Below, in pieces: positions 24,139-33,655 of a stretch of DNA of 64,000 nucleotides. The translations under genes were made by a program, and so were the position numbers. Source of the stretch: Oscillospiraceae bacterium. Lineage in GTDB: Bacteria; Bacillota; Clostridia; Oscillospirales; Oscillospiraceae. The stretch is from the NCBI GenBank assembly GCA_015067845.1, contig SVLT01000001.1:106938-170937 (forward strand), read 5' to 3'. Each line of letters starts with the position of its first letter. The first letter of the stretch is position 1. The notes beneath the pieces were generated by a model, which saw nothing but the letters and a program-made list of their open reading frames with translations, searched no databases and was not told the DNA's origin.

Positions 24139-24948
24139 TTACGGTTTAAATCCCTCAAAAATGGGTATCCAGTCTTCCCGTACTGCGGTATCAAATTCCT
24201 CTTTGCTTCGCAAGGTCCAGGACACGCCCTGGACCTTCCAGAATTTCCGGGCAATGCGAACGCTGAGTCGGTTTCTGTCGCAATAGCGATAGGCGACAAA
24301 ATCCGGCACATTCCAGAAATTGCTGAGCAGATTCGTCATCACAAAGCGCAGAATGTAGGGAACCTTTCCCGGCGCTTCGTGAAGGGAATTATGCGCCAAC
24401 TGCCCACGAACCAGCTCCGGTCGGTTGTTTTTCAGCCATCGGATGCAACGGGGATCAAAGGATTCCAAGCAGTAGAGCCCAGGATATGCAGAAAGCATAT
24501 TGCAGGCCTTCTCCGTCAGTTCGGCATGATTGCCGTTTTCCGGCTTCAACTCCACGATAAGGGGTGTTTTCCCGTCCACCAGGTCCAGCACTTGCTGAAA
24601 TGTGGGGATGGTCTGATCCGTACCTTCCAGGAAATACTGCGACAGTTGCTCCGTTGTCAGATCTTCGATACAAATATCTGCACCTGCGGTCCGTTGCAAT
24701 GACGCGTCATGGATCACTGCCAGATTGCCGTCCGCCAACAGGTGGATATCCAGCTCCATGCCGTAGCCGTTCTCAACAGCCAGACGAAAGGCCGCCAGGC
24801 TATTTTCCGGTACGCCGTTTCCGTGCAAACCACGGTGGGCATACTTCCACTTGCGCAGCTTTCGCAGCAGCACATGCCGCCGTCTGCCCCGCAATGCCAG
24901 CAAGTACAGAACCGCAAGGATCAAAAGAATAATACAAGCAGTAAACAT
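24139..24948 (-). CDS. membrane-anchored glycerophosphodiester phosphodiesterase
   Basis: 269 residues. An N-terminal membrane helix (about 2-19) precedes a GDPD TIM barrel starting AHRGLHGNGVPENSLAAF (about 36-53), with MELDIHLLADGNLAVIHD (about 65-82) holding the metal-binding Glu, Asp and catalytic His. It hydrolyses glycerophosphodiesters to glycerol-3-phosphate and an alcohol; the anchor suggests lipid or teichoic-acid derived substrates. It begins 2 bp after the MFS gene, so both are cotranscribed. Confidence 0.92.
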   Translation of the reverse strand: MFTACIILLILAVLYLLALRGRRRHVLLRKLRKWKYAHRGLHGNGVPENSLAAFRLAVENGYGMELDIHLLADGNLAVIHDASLQRTAGADICIEDLTTEQLSQYFLEGTDQTIPTFQQVLDLVDGKTPLIVELKPENGNHAELTEKACNMLSAYPGLYCLESFDPRCIRWLKNNRPELVRGQLAHNSLHEAPGKVPYILRFVMTNLLSNFWNVPDFVAYRYCDRNRLSVRIARKFWKVQGVSWTLRSKEEFDTAVREDWIPIFEGFKP

Positions 24949-24950
24949 TT

Positions 24951-26510
24951 TCAGTCGTCGATATCAAAGGCTTCCAGGCCCTTCTTGCTCTCGATCTTAT
25001 TGTCGCCGTGGGTAACGAACAGCATGGTGACAATGGCCAGGGCCACGAATACAGCGGCGTAGGGGAACAAAACGGTGTCAGCCATATTGTCCATCAGCCA
25101 GCCGGAGAGCATGGGTGTCAGGGTCTGAGCGGCCATGGATGCGGTGTAGTAATAACCGGTATACTTGCCCACATCCGCGCCGGAGCTGAGCTCCACGGCC
25201 ATGGGGAAGGAATTGACATTGATGGTTGCCCAACCGATACCGGCAAGAGCAAACAGAATGTTCATCACAAGCACAGAACTGCCGGAACGCATAAAGGATG
25301 CCACGCCAAAGGCCAGAGCCAGCATCACAACACCGGCAATGATGGTCTTTTTCCGACCGATTTTGGAGGCGACCATACCTGCGGGCAGGTAGGCAACGAT
25401 GGCGGCGCCCTGGGCGATCAGCATCGTGGTATTATAGTCGATATGCAGCACATTGGAAGCATAGACAGAGTATTTGGAAGTAACGGCGTTATAGCCAAAG
25501 TACCACAGCGCGACAGACAGCAGAATCAGAATCAGGGAACGCTTTTCTCCGGATGTCAGCTTCCGCTTTTCGGTCTGGACCTCCTCGCTTTCCTCAATGC
25601 CGTAGCGGACGGAATCCGCCTCCATCTGCTTTGCCCATTCCGGCTCACGCACCGTCAGCAGGAAGATGGCCAGAGACACCAGCATCAGGCCCGCAATCAC
25701 AGCATAATAAGCAAGATAGCTCATAAAGCTGTTCGCAACCGCGGATGTTGCAAACACAATACCAAGCACCAGCACGATGATACCACCGGCTGTACCCATC
25801 AGATTGATAACGGCGTTGGCCTTACTGCGAAGGGGCTTGATCGTCACATCGGGCATCAGCGCAACCGCAGGACTGCGGAAGGTGGACATTGCCAGCAAAA
25901 TCACAAACAGGAAGATGATAAACCAAATGAGCGTGCCGGGGTTTGCATCTGTGATTTCGGCGATGCAAGCCTCACGGGCGGGAGCTACATAGTTGGTATA
26001 CTCATCTGTGACCTTTTCCTTGCCGGTCACGGGATCGATTTCGTTGACCTTGATCTGGGAGAATTTCTCCCGGGACATACCGGGCTCGGTGGAGAGCTGG
26101 AACTCTCTGCCGCCGGGGGTCTTCAAGACAGTATCTGCCTGCTCGTCGTAGATACGCTCCAGGGTAGCCACATCGTCCAGCTCGGTGTAATCGCTGATCT
26201 TGTTCAGCTGAATGGTATCCACAACGCTGAGGGCGATCAGTGCAACAGCGGCGATGGTTGTACCGACGATGATAAAGGGCGTGCGCTTACCGCGCTTATG
26301 CTTACACTTGTCGGACAGCGTACCGAACAGCGGCAGCATAAACAGGGCAAGAATGTTATCCAACGCCATGATAACGCCGGACCAGAACTGGCTCATGCCG
26401 TACTTATTTGTCAGAATAACGGGAATAGTTGCATCATAGGCCTGCCAGAATGCGCAGATCAGGAAAAAGGCAAAGCCTACCAAGATGGTGCGTTTGTAGT
26501 TGAGTTTCAT
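24951..26510 (-). CDS. MFS transporter, GPH/SLC45-like
   Basis: 519 residues from the ATG at 26510 with GGAGGG upstream. Twelve membrane helices fit the hydrophobic pattern. A large extracytoplasmic insertion (about 105-180, charged, rich in Asp/Glu/Thr) sits between early helices, and the loop DKCKHKRGKRTPFIIVG matches the GPH cation-sugar symporter motif. The central cytoplasmic loop (about 300-330) is charged. The likely substrate is a sugar or glycoside; pairing with a GDPD suggests a glycerophospho-compound is also possible. Confidence 0.88.
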   Translation of the reverse strand: MKLNYKRTILVGFAFFLICAFWQAYDATIPVILTNKYGMSQFWSGVIMALDNILALFMLPLFGTLSDKCKHKRGKRTPFIIVGTTIAAVALIALSVVDTIQLNKISDYTELDDVATLERIYDEQADTVLKTPGGREFQLSTEPGMSREKFSQIKVNEIDPVTGKEKVTDEYTNYVAPAREACIAEITDANPGTLIWFIIFLFVILLAMSTFRSPAVALMPDVTIKPLRSKANAVINLMGTAGGIIVLVLGIVFATSAVANSFMSYLAYYAVIAGLMLVSLAIFLLTVREPEWAKQMEADSVRYGIEESEEVQTEKRKLTSGEKRSLILILLSVALWYFGYNAVTSKYSVYASNVLHIDYNTTMLIAQGAAIVAYLPAGMVASKIGRKKTIIAGVVMLALAFGVASFMRSGSSVLVMNILFALAGIGWATINVNSFPMAVELSSGADVGKYTGYYYTASMAAQTLTPMLSGWLMDNMADTVLFPYAAVFVALAIVTMLFVTHGDNKIESKKGLEAFDIDD

Positions 26511-26607
26511 AGAGAACCCTCCAAATCTATTTCTACAAGTTCTATTATAGTCAATTTCTGACAAAAGTCCAGTTAAAAAAATCTTAAGGGAAACGCCTCA
26601 AAAAGAA

Positions 26608-26705
26608 ATGTCATTCCGAGCCAGTGCGTACACTGGCGTGGGAATCCCCTCCCTAGGAAGGAGATTGCCACACCAGTGACATCGGTCACTGGTTCGCAAT
26701 GACAT
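26608..26705. repeat. REP-like inverted repeat, ATGTCATT...AATGACAT
   Basis: A 98-bp imperfect palindrome with ends ATGTCATT/AATGACAT and inner CCAGTG/CACTGG arms. One half recurs at 42230-42256 (about 24 of 28 bases). Such elements are common between genes in Clostridia. Confidence 0.6.
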
Positions 26706-26717
26706 CACATTTTAAAA

Positions 26718-27941
26718 TTATCCCAAAACAGCCTTATGGAAGACTTTTTTACCCTTGCGGATCTTCACGCCTTCTGCGAGCATTTCCCGGGAAATGAGCA
26801 TATTGGGGGCGCTCACCTTTTCATCATTGACGAACACACCGCCCTGCTCTACCAGCTGCCGTGCCTGCTTGTTGGAGGGTGCCAGGCCACAGGCGACCAT
26901 CAGGCTCAGAATACCGATGTTTCCATCCACCAGGCGGTCCTCGGTAATCTCGGTGGTGGGCATATTGGCATCGTCACCGCCACCCACGAACAGTGCCTTG
27001 GCGGCAGTCTGCGCCTTGGTGGCCTCTTCCTCGCCATGCACCAGCTTGGTCAGCTCAAAGGCCAGAATTTCCTTGGCAGTGTTCAGCTGAGCATCCTTCC
27101 AGTCTGCCATGGCGTCAATTTCGTCCATGGGCAGGAAGGTCAGCATACGGATACATTTCAGAACGTCCTCGTCACCCACATTACGCCAGTACTGGTAGAA
27201 ATCAAAGGGAGAAGTCTTGTTGGGATCCAGCCACACCGCACCGGATGCGGTCTTGCCCATCTTCTTGCCCTCGGAGTTGAGCAGCAAGGTAATGGTCATT
27301 GCGTGGGCGTCCTTGCCCAGCTTCTTACGGATCAGCTCGGTGCCGCCCAGCATGTTGCTCCACTGGTCATTGCCGCCGAACTGCATATTACAGCCGTAGT
27401 TCTTGAACAGGTAGTAGAAGTCGTAGGACTGCATGGGCATGTAGTTGAATTCCAGGAAGCTCAGGCCCTTTTCCATTCTCTGCTTGAAGCACTCTGCACG
27501 GAGCATATTGTTCACAGAGAAGCAGCCGCCGATCTCACGGATGAATTCCACATAGTTCAGATTCAGCAGCCAGTCGGCATTATTCACCATCTGGGCCTTG
27601 CCCTCGCCAAACTCGATGAAACGCTCCATCTGCTTTTTGAAGCAGTCACAGTTGTGCTGAATGGTTTCCTGAGTCATCATGGAGCGCATATCGGTACGAC
27701 CGGAGGGGTCGCCGATCATGGCAGTGCCGCCGCCGATGAGGGCGATGGGACGGTTGCCGGCCATTTGCAGACGCTTCATCAGGCACAGGGCCATGAAGTG
27801 GCCCACATGCAGAGAATCTGCGGTGGGGTCAAAGCCAATGTAGAATGTGGCCTTGCCGTTGTCGATCATTTCACGAATTTCTTCCTCGTTGGTCACCTGG
27901 GCGATCAGGCCACGGGCAACAAGTTCATCATAAAGTTTCAT
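26718..27941 (-). CDS. tyrS: tyrosine--tRNA ligase
   Basis: 407 residues, TyrRS bacterial type. It charges tRNA-Tyr. HIGH-like motif [11 protein letters not shown] (about 43-53), KMSKS-like KMGKTASG (about 231-238), and the C-terminal S4-like RNA-binding domain ([21 protein letters not shown], about 345-365). It lies 29 bp after an M28 peptidase gene, and both follow a T-box leader whose specifier is the Tyr codon UAC, so uncharged tRNA-Tyr should induce it. Confidence 0.97.
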   Translation of the reverse strand: MKLYDELVARGLIAQVTNEEEIREMIDNGKATFYIGFDPTADSLHVGHFMALCLMKRLQMAGNRPIALIGGGTAMIGDPSGRTDMRSMMTQETIQHNCDCFKKQMERFIEFGEGKAQMVNNADWLLNLNYVEFIREIGGCFSVNNMLRAECFKQRMEKGLSFLEFNYMPMQSYDFYYLFKNYGCNMQFGGNDQWSNMLGGTELIRKKLGKDAHAMTITLLLNSEGKKMGKTASGAVWLDPNKTSPFDFYQYWRNVGDEDVLKCIRMLTFLPMDEIDAMADWKDAQLNTAKEILAFELTKLVHGEEEATKAQTAAKALFVGGGDDANMPTTEITEDRLVDGNIGILSLMVACGLAPSNKQARQLVEQGGVFVNDEKVSAPNMLISREMLAEGVKIRKGKKVFHKAVLG

Positions 27942-27970
27942 AATTCATTTCCTTTCTTATTGAACCGCGT

Positions 27971-28891
27971 TTATTCCGCCAATTTCAGCAGCGTATCACG
28001 CAGATAGTTTACATTTTCTATATCCAGTATCGTATCTCTGGCAGTATGGATCCGGTCAACATACAATCCGACACTTTTCTTACGCTTAAATGCAGCAATT
28101 CCCACACCATACGGAAAATTTCTTTGGTCCGACGGATAAGTAACAAATCCCTTCTCATGAAGAAAAATTGTCTTTTCCCCTCTTTGCCCACACAGTCCAC
28201 GCAGAATATCCATCTTTTCCGGATCTTTCTTCAATTTTCGCATGGGAACCATCATGATCTCGTTGCCGTCACCAACACAGTCCATATTGAGGACAATTTG
28301 GTTTTGCGTCGCTGATTTATGCGTCTTGCGATAAGCGGCAGAACCAACCATGCCGGATTCTTCCAAATCAAACAACACAAAGCAAACTGATTCCCGTTTG
28401 TCCCTGGGCCAAGCCGCAGCAATCTCCAAAAGTGTTACAACGCCGGAAGTATTGTCGTTCGCATTATGCTTATTAGCGGGACCAAACAACATCAAAAAGA
28501 GAATGCCGAAGTATACCGCATACCATGTCAGCAGTCCGTAAGACGAATCACCAGTCAATGTATTAACGGCCAACATTGCAGCAATGGAAACCGCAAGCAA
28601 AATCCCTACCAACAGCACTTGCCATAGAATGAATATAACGGGATTACAGGGTGTCAGTATATTGGGAATTCCAATGCTGGCGGGGGTATCATAGTGAGCT
28701 GTGATCAGATATTTTGCGGTATCGGGATTGCCAATCACAAGGTTTGCAGTCCCCCTACCACCTTGCTCAACAGTGACTGGATAGTCAAGGCCTTTTACAT
28801 ATGTCACCACTTCGTCGCGCAAAGCCTGCTTCTGCTTTTTACTTCTTCGTACCGGATGCTGTGCAAGCACATCGATCGGTTTTGTGATCAT
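27971..28891 (-). CDS. M28 family metallopeptidase with membrane insertion
   Basis: 306 residues from the ATG at 28891 (GGGAGAG upstream); an in-frame GTG at 28963 lies inside the T-box. Zinc-site residues are His66 and Asp68 in TAHYDTPAS, Asp146 in NANDNTSG and Glu177/Glu178 in FDLEESG. Two hydrophobic segments (about 85-110 and 118-136) are inserted between the first and second metal motifs, so the peptidase is probably a membrane protein. It is the first gene behind the Tyr T-box, followed by tyrS. An aminopeptidase role in releasing tyrosine would fit, but that is speculation. Confidence 0.88.
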   Translation of the reverse strand: MITKPIDVLAQHPVRRSKKQKQALRDEVVTYVKGLDYPVTVEQGGRGTANLVIGNPDTAKYLITAHYDTPASIGIPNILTPCNPVIFILWQVLLVGILLAVSIAAMLAVNTLTGDSSYGLLTWYAVYFGILFLMLFGPANKHNANDNTSGVVTLLEIAAAWPRDKRESVCFVLFDLEESGMVGSAAYRKTHKSATQNQIVLNMDCVGDGNEIMMVPMRKLKKDPEKMDILRGLCGQRGEKTIFLHEKGFVTYPSDQRNFPYGVGIAAFKRKKSVGLYVDRIHTARDTILDIENVNYLRDTLLKLAE

Positions 28892-28904
28892 ATTTCTCTC
28901 TCCC

Positions 28905-29163
28905 AAAAAAATAAACGCCCTCTGTCCACACGGACAGAGGGCGTAAAAATTACGCGGTACCACCTCTGATTCGGCATGACCTCACAGCCATACCCTCACG
29001 GCGTCCAACAACGCCTCTCGCTGTTTCGGGCGAACCCGTCATTTCCTACTCGGTTCAGAAATGCCACTCCGGGAGGTATTTCGGCGGTCTGTCCCACTGC
29101 CTTGCACCAACCGGCAGCTCTCTGGCGGAAAGATGGTCGCTTACTTCATCCCATCACTGTGTT
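28905..29163 (-). promoter_or_regulatory. T-box riboswitch, tyrosine specifier
   Basis: On the minus strand the leader shows the Stem I motif AGAGAGCTGCCGGTTGGTGC, a specifier loop with codon TAC at 29078-29076 followed by CTCCCGGAGT, and the T-box AGGTGGTACCGCG at 28965-28953. It ends with an intrinsic terminator (28915-28927 with 28932-28944) and T run. The UAC specifier agrees with the downstream tyrS. The anticodon-CCA logic predicts antitermination on uncharged tRNA-Tyr. Confidence 0.95.
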
Positions 29164-29169
29164 GTAAGT

Positions 29170-29198
29170 ATCCTAGCAAAAAGTTCTGATTTTGTCAA
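29170..29198 (-). promoter_or_regulatory. promoter of the T-box operon
   Basis: TTGACA (29198-29193), 17 bases, TAGGAT (29175-29170), minus strand. Confidence 0.85.
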
Positions 29199-29200
29199 GA

Positions 29201-29986
29201 TTATTGTGGAAGATCCTTCAAAAATGTGGGATCAATAAGGTCACTTCTGCGCATGTAGTTCTTTTCGCTTACATACTTGTATGTCTTGTTGCCGGATTGG
29301 GTCAGCATGCCCTCACCGTCACCGTAATAGACCTCCATGTGGAGCATTTCCGTTCCGCCGTCGGCACGCATGATGGTGCCGATAATGTCGCCCTGCTGCA
29401 CATAGTCGCCCACTTTCAGCTCCGTTGCGATCTCGCAGTAGCGCAGAATGGAGCCATCGTCATTCACCACTTCTACCGCCCAGGTGTTTTGATAGAATAC
29501 CGCAACACGCTGTACCGTTCCCGATGTGATGGCGTAAACCTTTGTGCCATGAGGGGCCACAAAATCCAACCCTGCATGGGCGCGCTTGCCACCGCCACGG
29601 GAAGACGCAAAGGTACGACTGCCAACGACCTCGCCGAATTCGTCTTTTACCGGACAGATCCAGGTCTTCATGCGCGCCGCAATAAAGGCAGTGACCTTGG
29701 GATCCTGGGAATAGGACGGATTTTGGGGTTTTGTAGTTGGTTGTGTAGCCGCTTGCGTTGTCGGCTGCGTAGTCGGCTGAGTTGCCGGGGCACTGGTTGC
29801 AGGCACGCTTGTAGCCGGTGCGGATGAGGATGACGCAGGCTCTGTATGCACAGAGGAAGCCTCAGTAGATGTGAAAGAAGATGAAGAAGGCTCCGTTGGA
29901 GTGCTCATGCGGTGAACATAGGGTACGAATGCCAGCAAAACTGCCAGTATTACCGACAAGACCGCAATCAGTACTTTCAACTTCAT
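29201..29986 (-). CDS. degenerate M23 (LytM-fold) secreted or anchored protein
   Basis: 261 residues. An N-terminal signal or anchor helix (4-22) is followed by a Ser/Thr/Pro/Ala-rich linker (about 28-90, TQPTTQPTTQ) and an M23/LytM domain (about 105-250). Two zinc ligands are kept in HAGLDF (His, Asp), and the last is kept in MLHMEV. The first histidine of the usual HxH pair is Met, and the Y-x-H of the active site reads RYCE, so two assisting histidines are lost. Degenerate LytM proteins (for example SpoIIQ, EnvC) act as scaffolds or activators. A structural or regulatory wall role is more likely than hydrolysis. Confidence 0.85.
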   Translation of the reverse strand: MKLKVLIAVLSVILAVLLAFVPYVHRMSTPTEPSSSSFTSTEASSVHTEPASSSSAPATSVPATSAPATQPTTQPTTQAATQPTTKPQNPSYSQDPKVTAFIAARMKTWICPVKDEFGEVVGSRTFASSRGGGKRAHAGLDFVAPHGTKVYAITSGTVQRVAVFYQNTWAVEVVNDDGSILRYCEIATELKVGDYVQQGDIIGTIMRADGGTEMLHMEVYYGDGEGMLTQSGNKTYKYVSEKNYMRRSDLIDPTFLKDLPQ

Positions 29987-30038
29987 CGCTTCTCTCTCCT
30001 TCTCGCAGTTTTCAAATACGCAGCATTTCCTCCGCGCA

Positions 30039-30632
30039 CTATATTAGGTAGTTATTGAATTTCTCCAATTCTAATCGGAGAGTGACACTATCATACACCT
30101 CTCCGTGAATGAGCCGATTCCCAATATGCCGATTGCATTCTTCAAATCCCAATTTTTCAGCCACATGTATCATACGATAATTGCCTGACCAAGTTTGTAA
30201 ACAAATATCACGGATACCATATTCAAGAAAATGCTGAATAAATGCTGAAATAGCCTGAGAACCATATCCTTTTCCCCAAGTCCGGCTGTCGCAAATATCA
30301 ATTCCAATTGCTACCCTGAAATTACTATCCGGCACGGATTCCGGCCAGGATACCCATTCATAGGTTTCATTAATCGCATAAGAATTAATTCTCCCGATAT
30401 GTAATCCCTCATCCGTCGCTATTTCGAAGAAATTTCGAAATCCATCAGGCCTCGGTTTGGTAACAAAGTCCAGTAATTCCTTTCGATATTCCTCTGGGTT
30501 AATTTCTTCAATGGGCTCGTCTGGAGCATCCCAGTTCATCCATTCGGTTTCTGTACTATCCCATCGGACCCAATCTTCAATATCCTGTTGAATCATATCG
30601 CGAAGGACAATATTTTGATATTTGATTTCCAA
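30039..30632 (-). CDS. GNAT acetyltransferase
   Basis: 197 residues. The start is a TTG at 30632 with GGAG nine bases upstream. The acetyl-CoA loop is RTWGKGYGSQAISAFIQHFL (about 117-136), followed by the typical NYRMIHVAEKLGF. The gene is visibly more AT-rich than its neighbours, which suggests recent transfer. It sits between the M23 gene and recN without close spacing to either. The substrate is unknown. Confidence 0.87.
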   Translation of the reverse strand: MEIKYQNIVLRDMIQQDIEDWVRWDSTETEWMNWDAPDEPIEEINPEEYRKELLDFVTKPRPDGFRNFFEIATDEGLHIGRINSYAINETYEWVSWPESVPDSNFRVAIGIDICDSRTWGKGYGSQAISAFIQHFLEYGIRDICLQTWSGNYRMIHVAEKLGFEECNRHIGNRLIHGEVYDSVTLRLELEKFNNYLI

Positions 30633-30651
30633 AATAAATCACTCCGTAAAA

Positions 30652-32301
30652 TCAAATACGCAGCATCTCTTCTGCACTTTTCAGTGTTGTTTCTGTAATA
30701 TTTGCGCCACCGATGATCCGGGCCAGTTCCCGTTTACGACCCTCAATATCCAAGGGCGTGACCGTGGTATAGGTGCGTCCGCCCTGTTCTTCCTTGGCGA
30801 TCAGCAGGTGGTTCTGCGCCAGAGCCGCCAGTTGGGGCAAGTGGGTCACGCAAAGCACCTGCTTATGCTCCGCAACGCTGCGAAGCTTTTCCGCTACTTT
30901 CTGCGCCGCGCGGCCGGATACGCCGGTATCCACCTCGTCAAAGATCAAGGTCGACACCTGATCCTTTTCCGCCAGCACATTTTTCATGGCGAGCATGATA
31001 CGGGCCAATTCACCGCCGGAAGCTACCTTACTCAGGGGCTTCAAATCTTCACCGGCGTTGGCGGACATATAAAACGCCACGCTGTCCGCACCGTTAGCGG
31101 ATAATTCCGTTTCCGCAAACCGGCACTCAAACTGCACACGGGGCATATCCAGTTGCGCAAGTTCTGTCAAAATACGCCGGGACATACTAGCGGCAGTTGC
31201 ACCACGCAATTTCCGCAGGGCGTATGCCGCGTCCCAGGCTTCCTTTTCCGCCTTTTGCAGCTTGCCTTTCAGACGTTCCAGATGGTCGTCCGCAAATTCG
31301 ATGGCATCCAGCTCCTGCTTTGCTTTGTCCAGATATTGCAAAATATCCTCACAAGTCGCGCCATACTTCCGGCGCAGTTTGTGGATCACGTCCAGCCGGG
31401 ATTCGATGGCATCCAGTTCTTCCTCGGAATAGCTGAGTTCGTCCCGGGCATCCAGTACCAATCGGGAAACATCCTCCGCCTGGTACATCAGATCTGCCAC
31501 TTTTTCGTGAAGCTGTGCAATGTCATCGCTGAATTTGGCGATTTTGGAAAGGGCCCGTTCCGCCATGGACAGCATAGCTGTCGCGCCGTCGGTATCGTCA
31601 CCGCCGTAGAGATTTTCCACCGCGTCGTTCATGCCGTCAGCGATCTTCTCCGCGCTTTGCAGGAGCTTTCTGCGTTGCTCCAGGGTCTCGTCCTCGCCGA
31701 CTTGGAGCTCAGCCTTTTCGATCTCAGCGATCTGATAGCGCAGCGTCTCCATGCGGCGGAGCTTTTCCCCCTCGTCCATGGTCAGCGCGTCCATTTCCTT
31801 GCGCAGTTTCAGCACAGCGGAGTACTTTTCTCTATATGTATCCATCAGCGCGCTGTGGCCACCAAAGGAATCCAAGAAGATAAGATGGTTTTCTTCATCA
31901 AAAAGGGACGCGGAATCGTGCTGGCCGTGAATGTTGATCAGCTGGATGCCCAATTTCCGAAGAATGGACACCGTCACCAATGTACCGTTTACACGGCAGA
32001 CATTTTTTCCATCCAGGTAGATCTCTCTCTGGATGATGGTCTCGCTGTCATATTCCACACCGTTTTCCGCAAACCAGTTAAGTTTCGGCACATGGGTAAA
32101 CACCGCCCGGACGGATGCCTTATCCGTTCCGGTACGGATCATATCCCGGTACGCCCGCTCACCCAAAACAGCAGAAATGGCATCAATTACAATGGATTTA
32201 CCTGCGCCGGTCTCACCGGTGAGCACATTGAAGCCACGCTCGAAGGAAATTTCCGAGCGCTCAATGACCGCGATATTCTCAATATGCAGAAGGCTCAGCA
32301 T
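30652..32301 (-). CDS. recN: DNA repair protein RecN
   Basis: 549 residues, full length. An SMC-like ATPase for double-strand break repair. Walker A is TGETGAGKSIVIDAIS (about 29-44), a central coiled coil runs about 150-370, and the signature VASGGELARIMLAMK (about 425-439) and Walker B STLIFDEVDTGVSGRAA (about 455-471) follow. It is the last gene of the dxs-tlyA-nadK-argR-recN series. Confidence 0.97.
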   Translation of the reverse strand: MLSLLHIENIAVIERSEISFERGFNVLTGETGAGKSIVIDAISAVLGERAYRDMIRTGTDKASVRAVFTHVPKLNWFAENGVEYDSETIIQREIYLDGKNVCRVNGTLVTVSILRKLGIQLINIHGQHDSASLFDEENHLIFLDSFGGHSALMDTYREKYSAVLKLRKEMDALTMDEGEKLRRMETLRYQIAEIEKAELQVGEDETLEQRRKLLQSAEKIADGMNDAVENLYGGDDTDGATAMLSMAERALSKIAKFSDDIAQLHEKVADLMYQAEDVSRLVLDARDELSYSEEELDAIESRLDVIHKLRRKYGATCEDILQYLDKAKQELDAIEFADDHLERLKGKLQKAEKEAWDAAYALRKLRGATAASMSRRILTELAQLDMPRVQFECRFAETELSANGADSVAFYMSANAGEDLKPLSKVASGGELARIMLAMKNVLAEKDQVSTLIFDEVDTGVSGRAAQKVAEKLRSVAEHKQVLCVTHLPQLAALAQNHLLIAKEEQGGRTYTTVTPLDIEGRKRELARIIGGANITETTLKSAEEMLRI

Positions 32302-32321
32302 GAAATTTCCCCCTTACGATC

Positions 32322-32774
32322 TTAGTTTAAGAGGCTTTTCAGCTCTCCGCAAAATGCCGCAGCGGCATTGTTATCCCGCATGACCACGAAAACCGTGTCG
32401 TCGCCGGCCAGGGTGCCCAGCACCACGCTCAGGCTCATGGCATCGATAGCGGAAGCCGCCGCGGATGCCAGACCCGGCAAGGTGTGGATCACCAGAATGT
32501 TCTGTGCGTAATCAAATTTTGTGATGCACTCCCGGAAAATGGTATTCAGCTTTCCGGAAAAGGTGTTGCTCACCTCATTGGTGGAGACAGCATAACGGTA
32601 TGTTCCGAAGCTGGTCAGCTCCTTAATGATCCGCAACTCCTTAATATCTCTGGAAATGGTGGCCTGGGTACTGCGAAAGCCTGCGTTTTGCAGTTCTGCA
32701 AGCAGCTGTTCCTGAGTCTCCACATTCTTATTGGAGATGATCTCCATAATTTTGGCTTGTCTTTTCGCTTTCAT
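32322..32774 (-). CDS. argR: arginine repressor ArgR
   Basis: 150 residues. An N-terminal winged HTH (1-70, with ETQEQLLAELQNAGFRSTQATISRDIKEL split over this region) is followed by the C-terminal hexamer/arginine-binding domain (about 80-150), where GTLAGDDTVFVVMRD carries the Asp pair that binds arginine. Its position upstream of recN and downstream of nadK is conserved in Firmicutes. Confidence 0.96.
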   Translation of the reverse strand: MKAKRQAKIMEIISNKNVETQEQLLAELQNAGFRSTQATISRDIKELRIIKELTSFGTYRYAVSTNEVSNTFSGKLNTIFRECITKFDYAQNILVIHTLPGLASAAASAIDAMSLSVVLGTLAGDDTVFVVMRDNNAAAAFCGELKSLLN

Positions 32775-32784
32775 TTACATTCCC

Positions 32785-33651
32785 TCATCTGTTATCTCTG
32801 AACTTCTGATTTACCACATCATAGAAACTGCGCTCCTTCAAACGGATCAGGCTGGTTTCCAGATTGGACTTTTTAATAATGGTGGTATCACCCATGCTCA
32901 GCCGCACAGACTTGCCGCCATCCACGGAAAGATAGGCATTGCGCCGGGCATTGCGGATCAGCTTGACTGTGATCACCCGCTTGTCGGAGGTCACCATGCA
33001 GCGACTGCCCACATCATGGGCGCAAATGGGTGTGACCAAAATGCTGTGGGCCGCAGGCTCCACAATGGGGCCGCCGGCAGACAGGTTGTATGCCGTGGAG
33101 CCCGTAGGTGTCGCTATGATAACACCGTCACCGCCGCACTCCATGGCTTGTACGCCGTCACATTCCACCGCCAGATGGACGATCCGGGCCACAGCGCCCT
33201 TGGTAAGCACCACATCATTCAGGCCAATGTCGTGGAAAATGATGTCCCGATCCCGGAACACCGTCACATCCAGCATCATCCGCTTGTCGATGGTGTAATC
33301 GCCGGTAGCCAAACGGCGCAGTTGTTCCAGTTCTGTATTTTCCAGTTCTGCCATAAAGCCCATGGTGCCGATATTCACGCCCAGAATGGGGATACCCGCT
33401 CTGGTAGCTGTCTTGGACATATGCAGGATCGTACCGTCACCGCCGAAGCAGATGATCAGCTCCGCGCCCGGCAACTCACGGTCCAACCGGGAAAAGCGAA
33501 GATCTTTGGGTAAATCATAAGACTTGTCCACCTCAAAAGGCAGACACAGTCGTACATCCACGCCGGCATCTGTCAGAATCTGATATGCCCGGCGAACGGT
33601 TTGAAAATCTTTATCCCGGTAGGGATTTGGTGTCATAATTACTTTTTTCAC
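32785..33651 (-). CDS. nadK: NAD kinase
   Basis: 288 residues. It makes NADP from NAD. The motif FGGDGTILHMSKTA (about 69-82) has the catalytic GGDGT, followed by NMD-like and GSTAYNLSAGGP (about 173-184). Normal length. It lies in the tlyA-nadK-argR-recN operon with gaps of 4 and 10 bp. Confidence 0.96.
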   Translation of the reverse strand: MKKVIMTPNPYRDKDFQTVRRAYQILTDAGVDVRLCLPFEVDKSYDLPKDLRFSRLDRELPGAELIICFGGDGTILHMSKTATRAGIPILGVNIGTMGFMAELENTELEQLRRLATGDYTIDKRMMLDVTVFRDRDIIFHDIGLNDVVLTKGAVARIVHLAVECDGVQAMECGGDGVIIATPTGSTAYNLSAGGPIVEPAAHSILVTPICAHDVGSRCMVTSDKRVITVKLIRNARRNAYLSVDGGKSVRLSMGDTTIIKKSNLETSLIRLKERSFYDVVNQKFRDNR

Positions 33652-33655
33652 CGGA

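Noticed and set aside
25008..26561. 517-residue plus-strand open frame
   Set aside because: It mirrors the MFS transporter on the other strand; composition is rich in His and Gln and has no domain pattern.
26736..28007. 423-residue plus-strand open frame
   Set aside because: It is the antisense shadow of tyrS.
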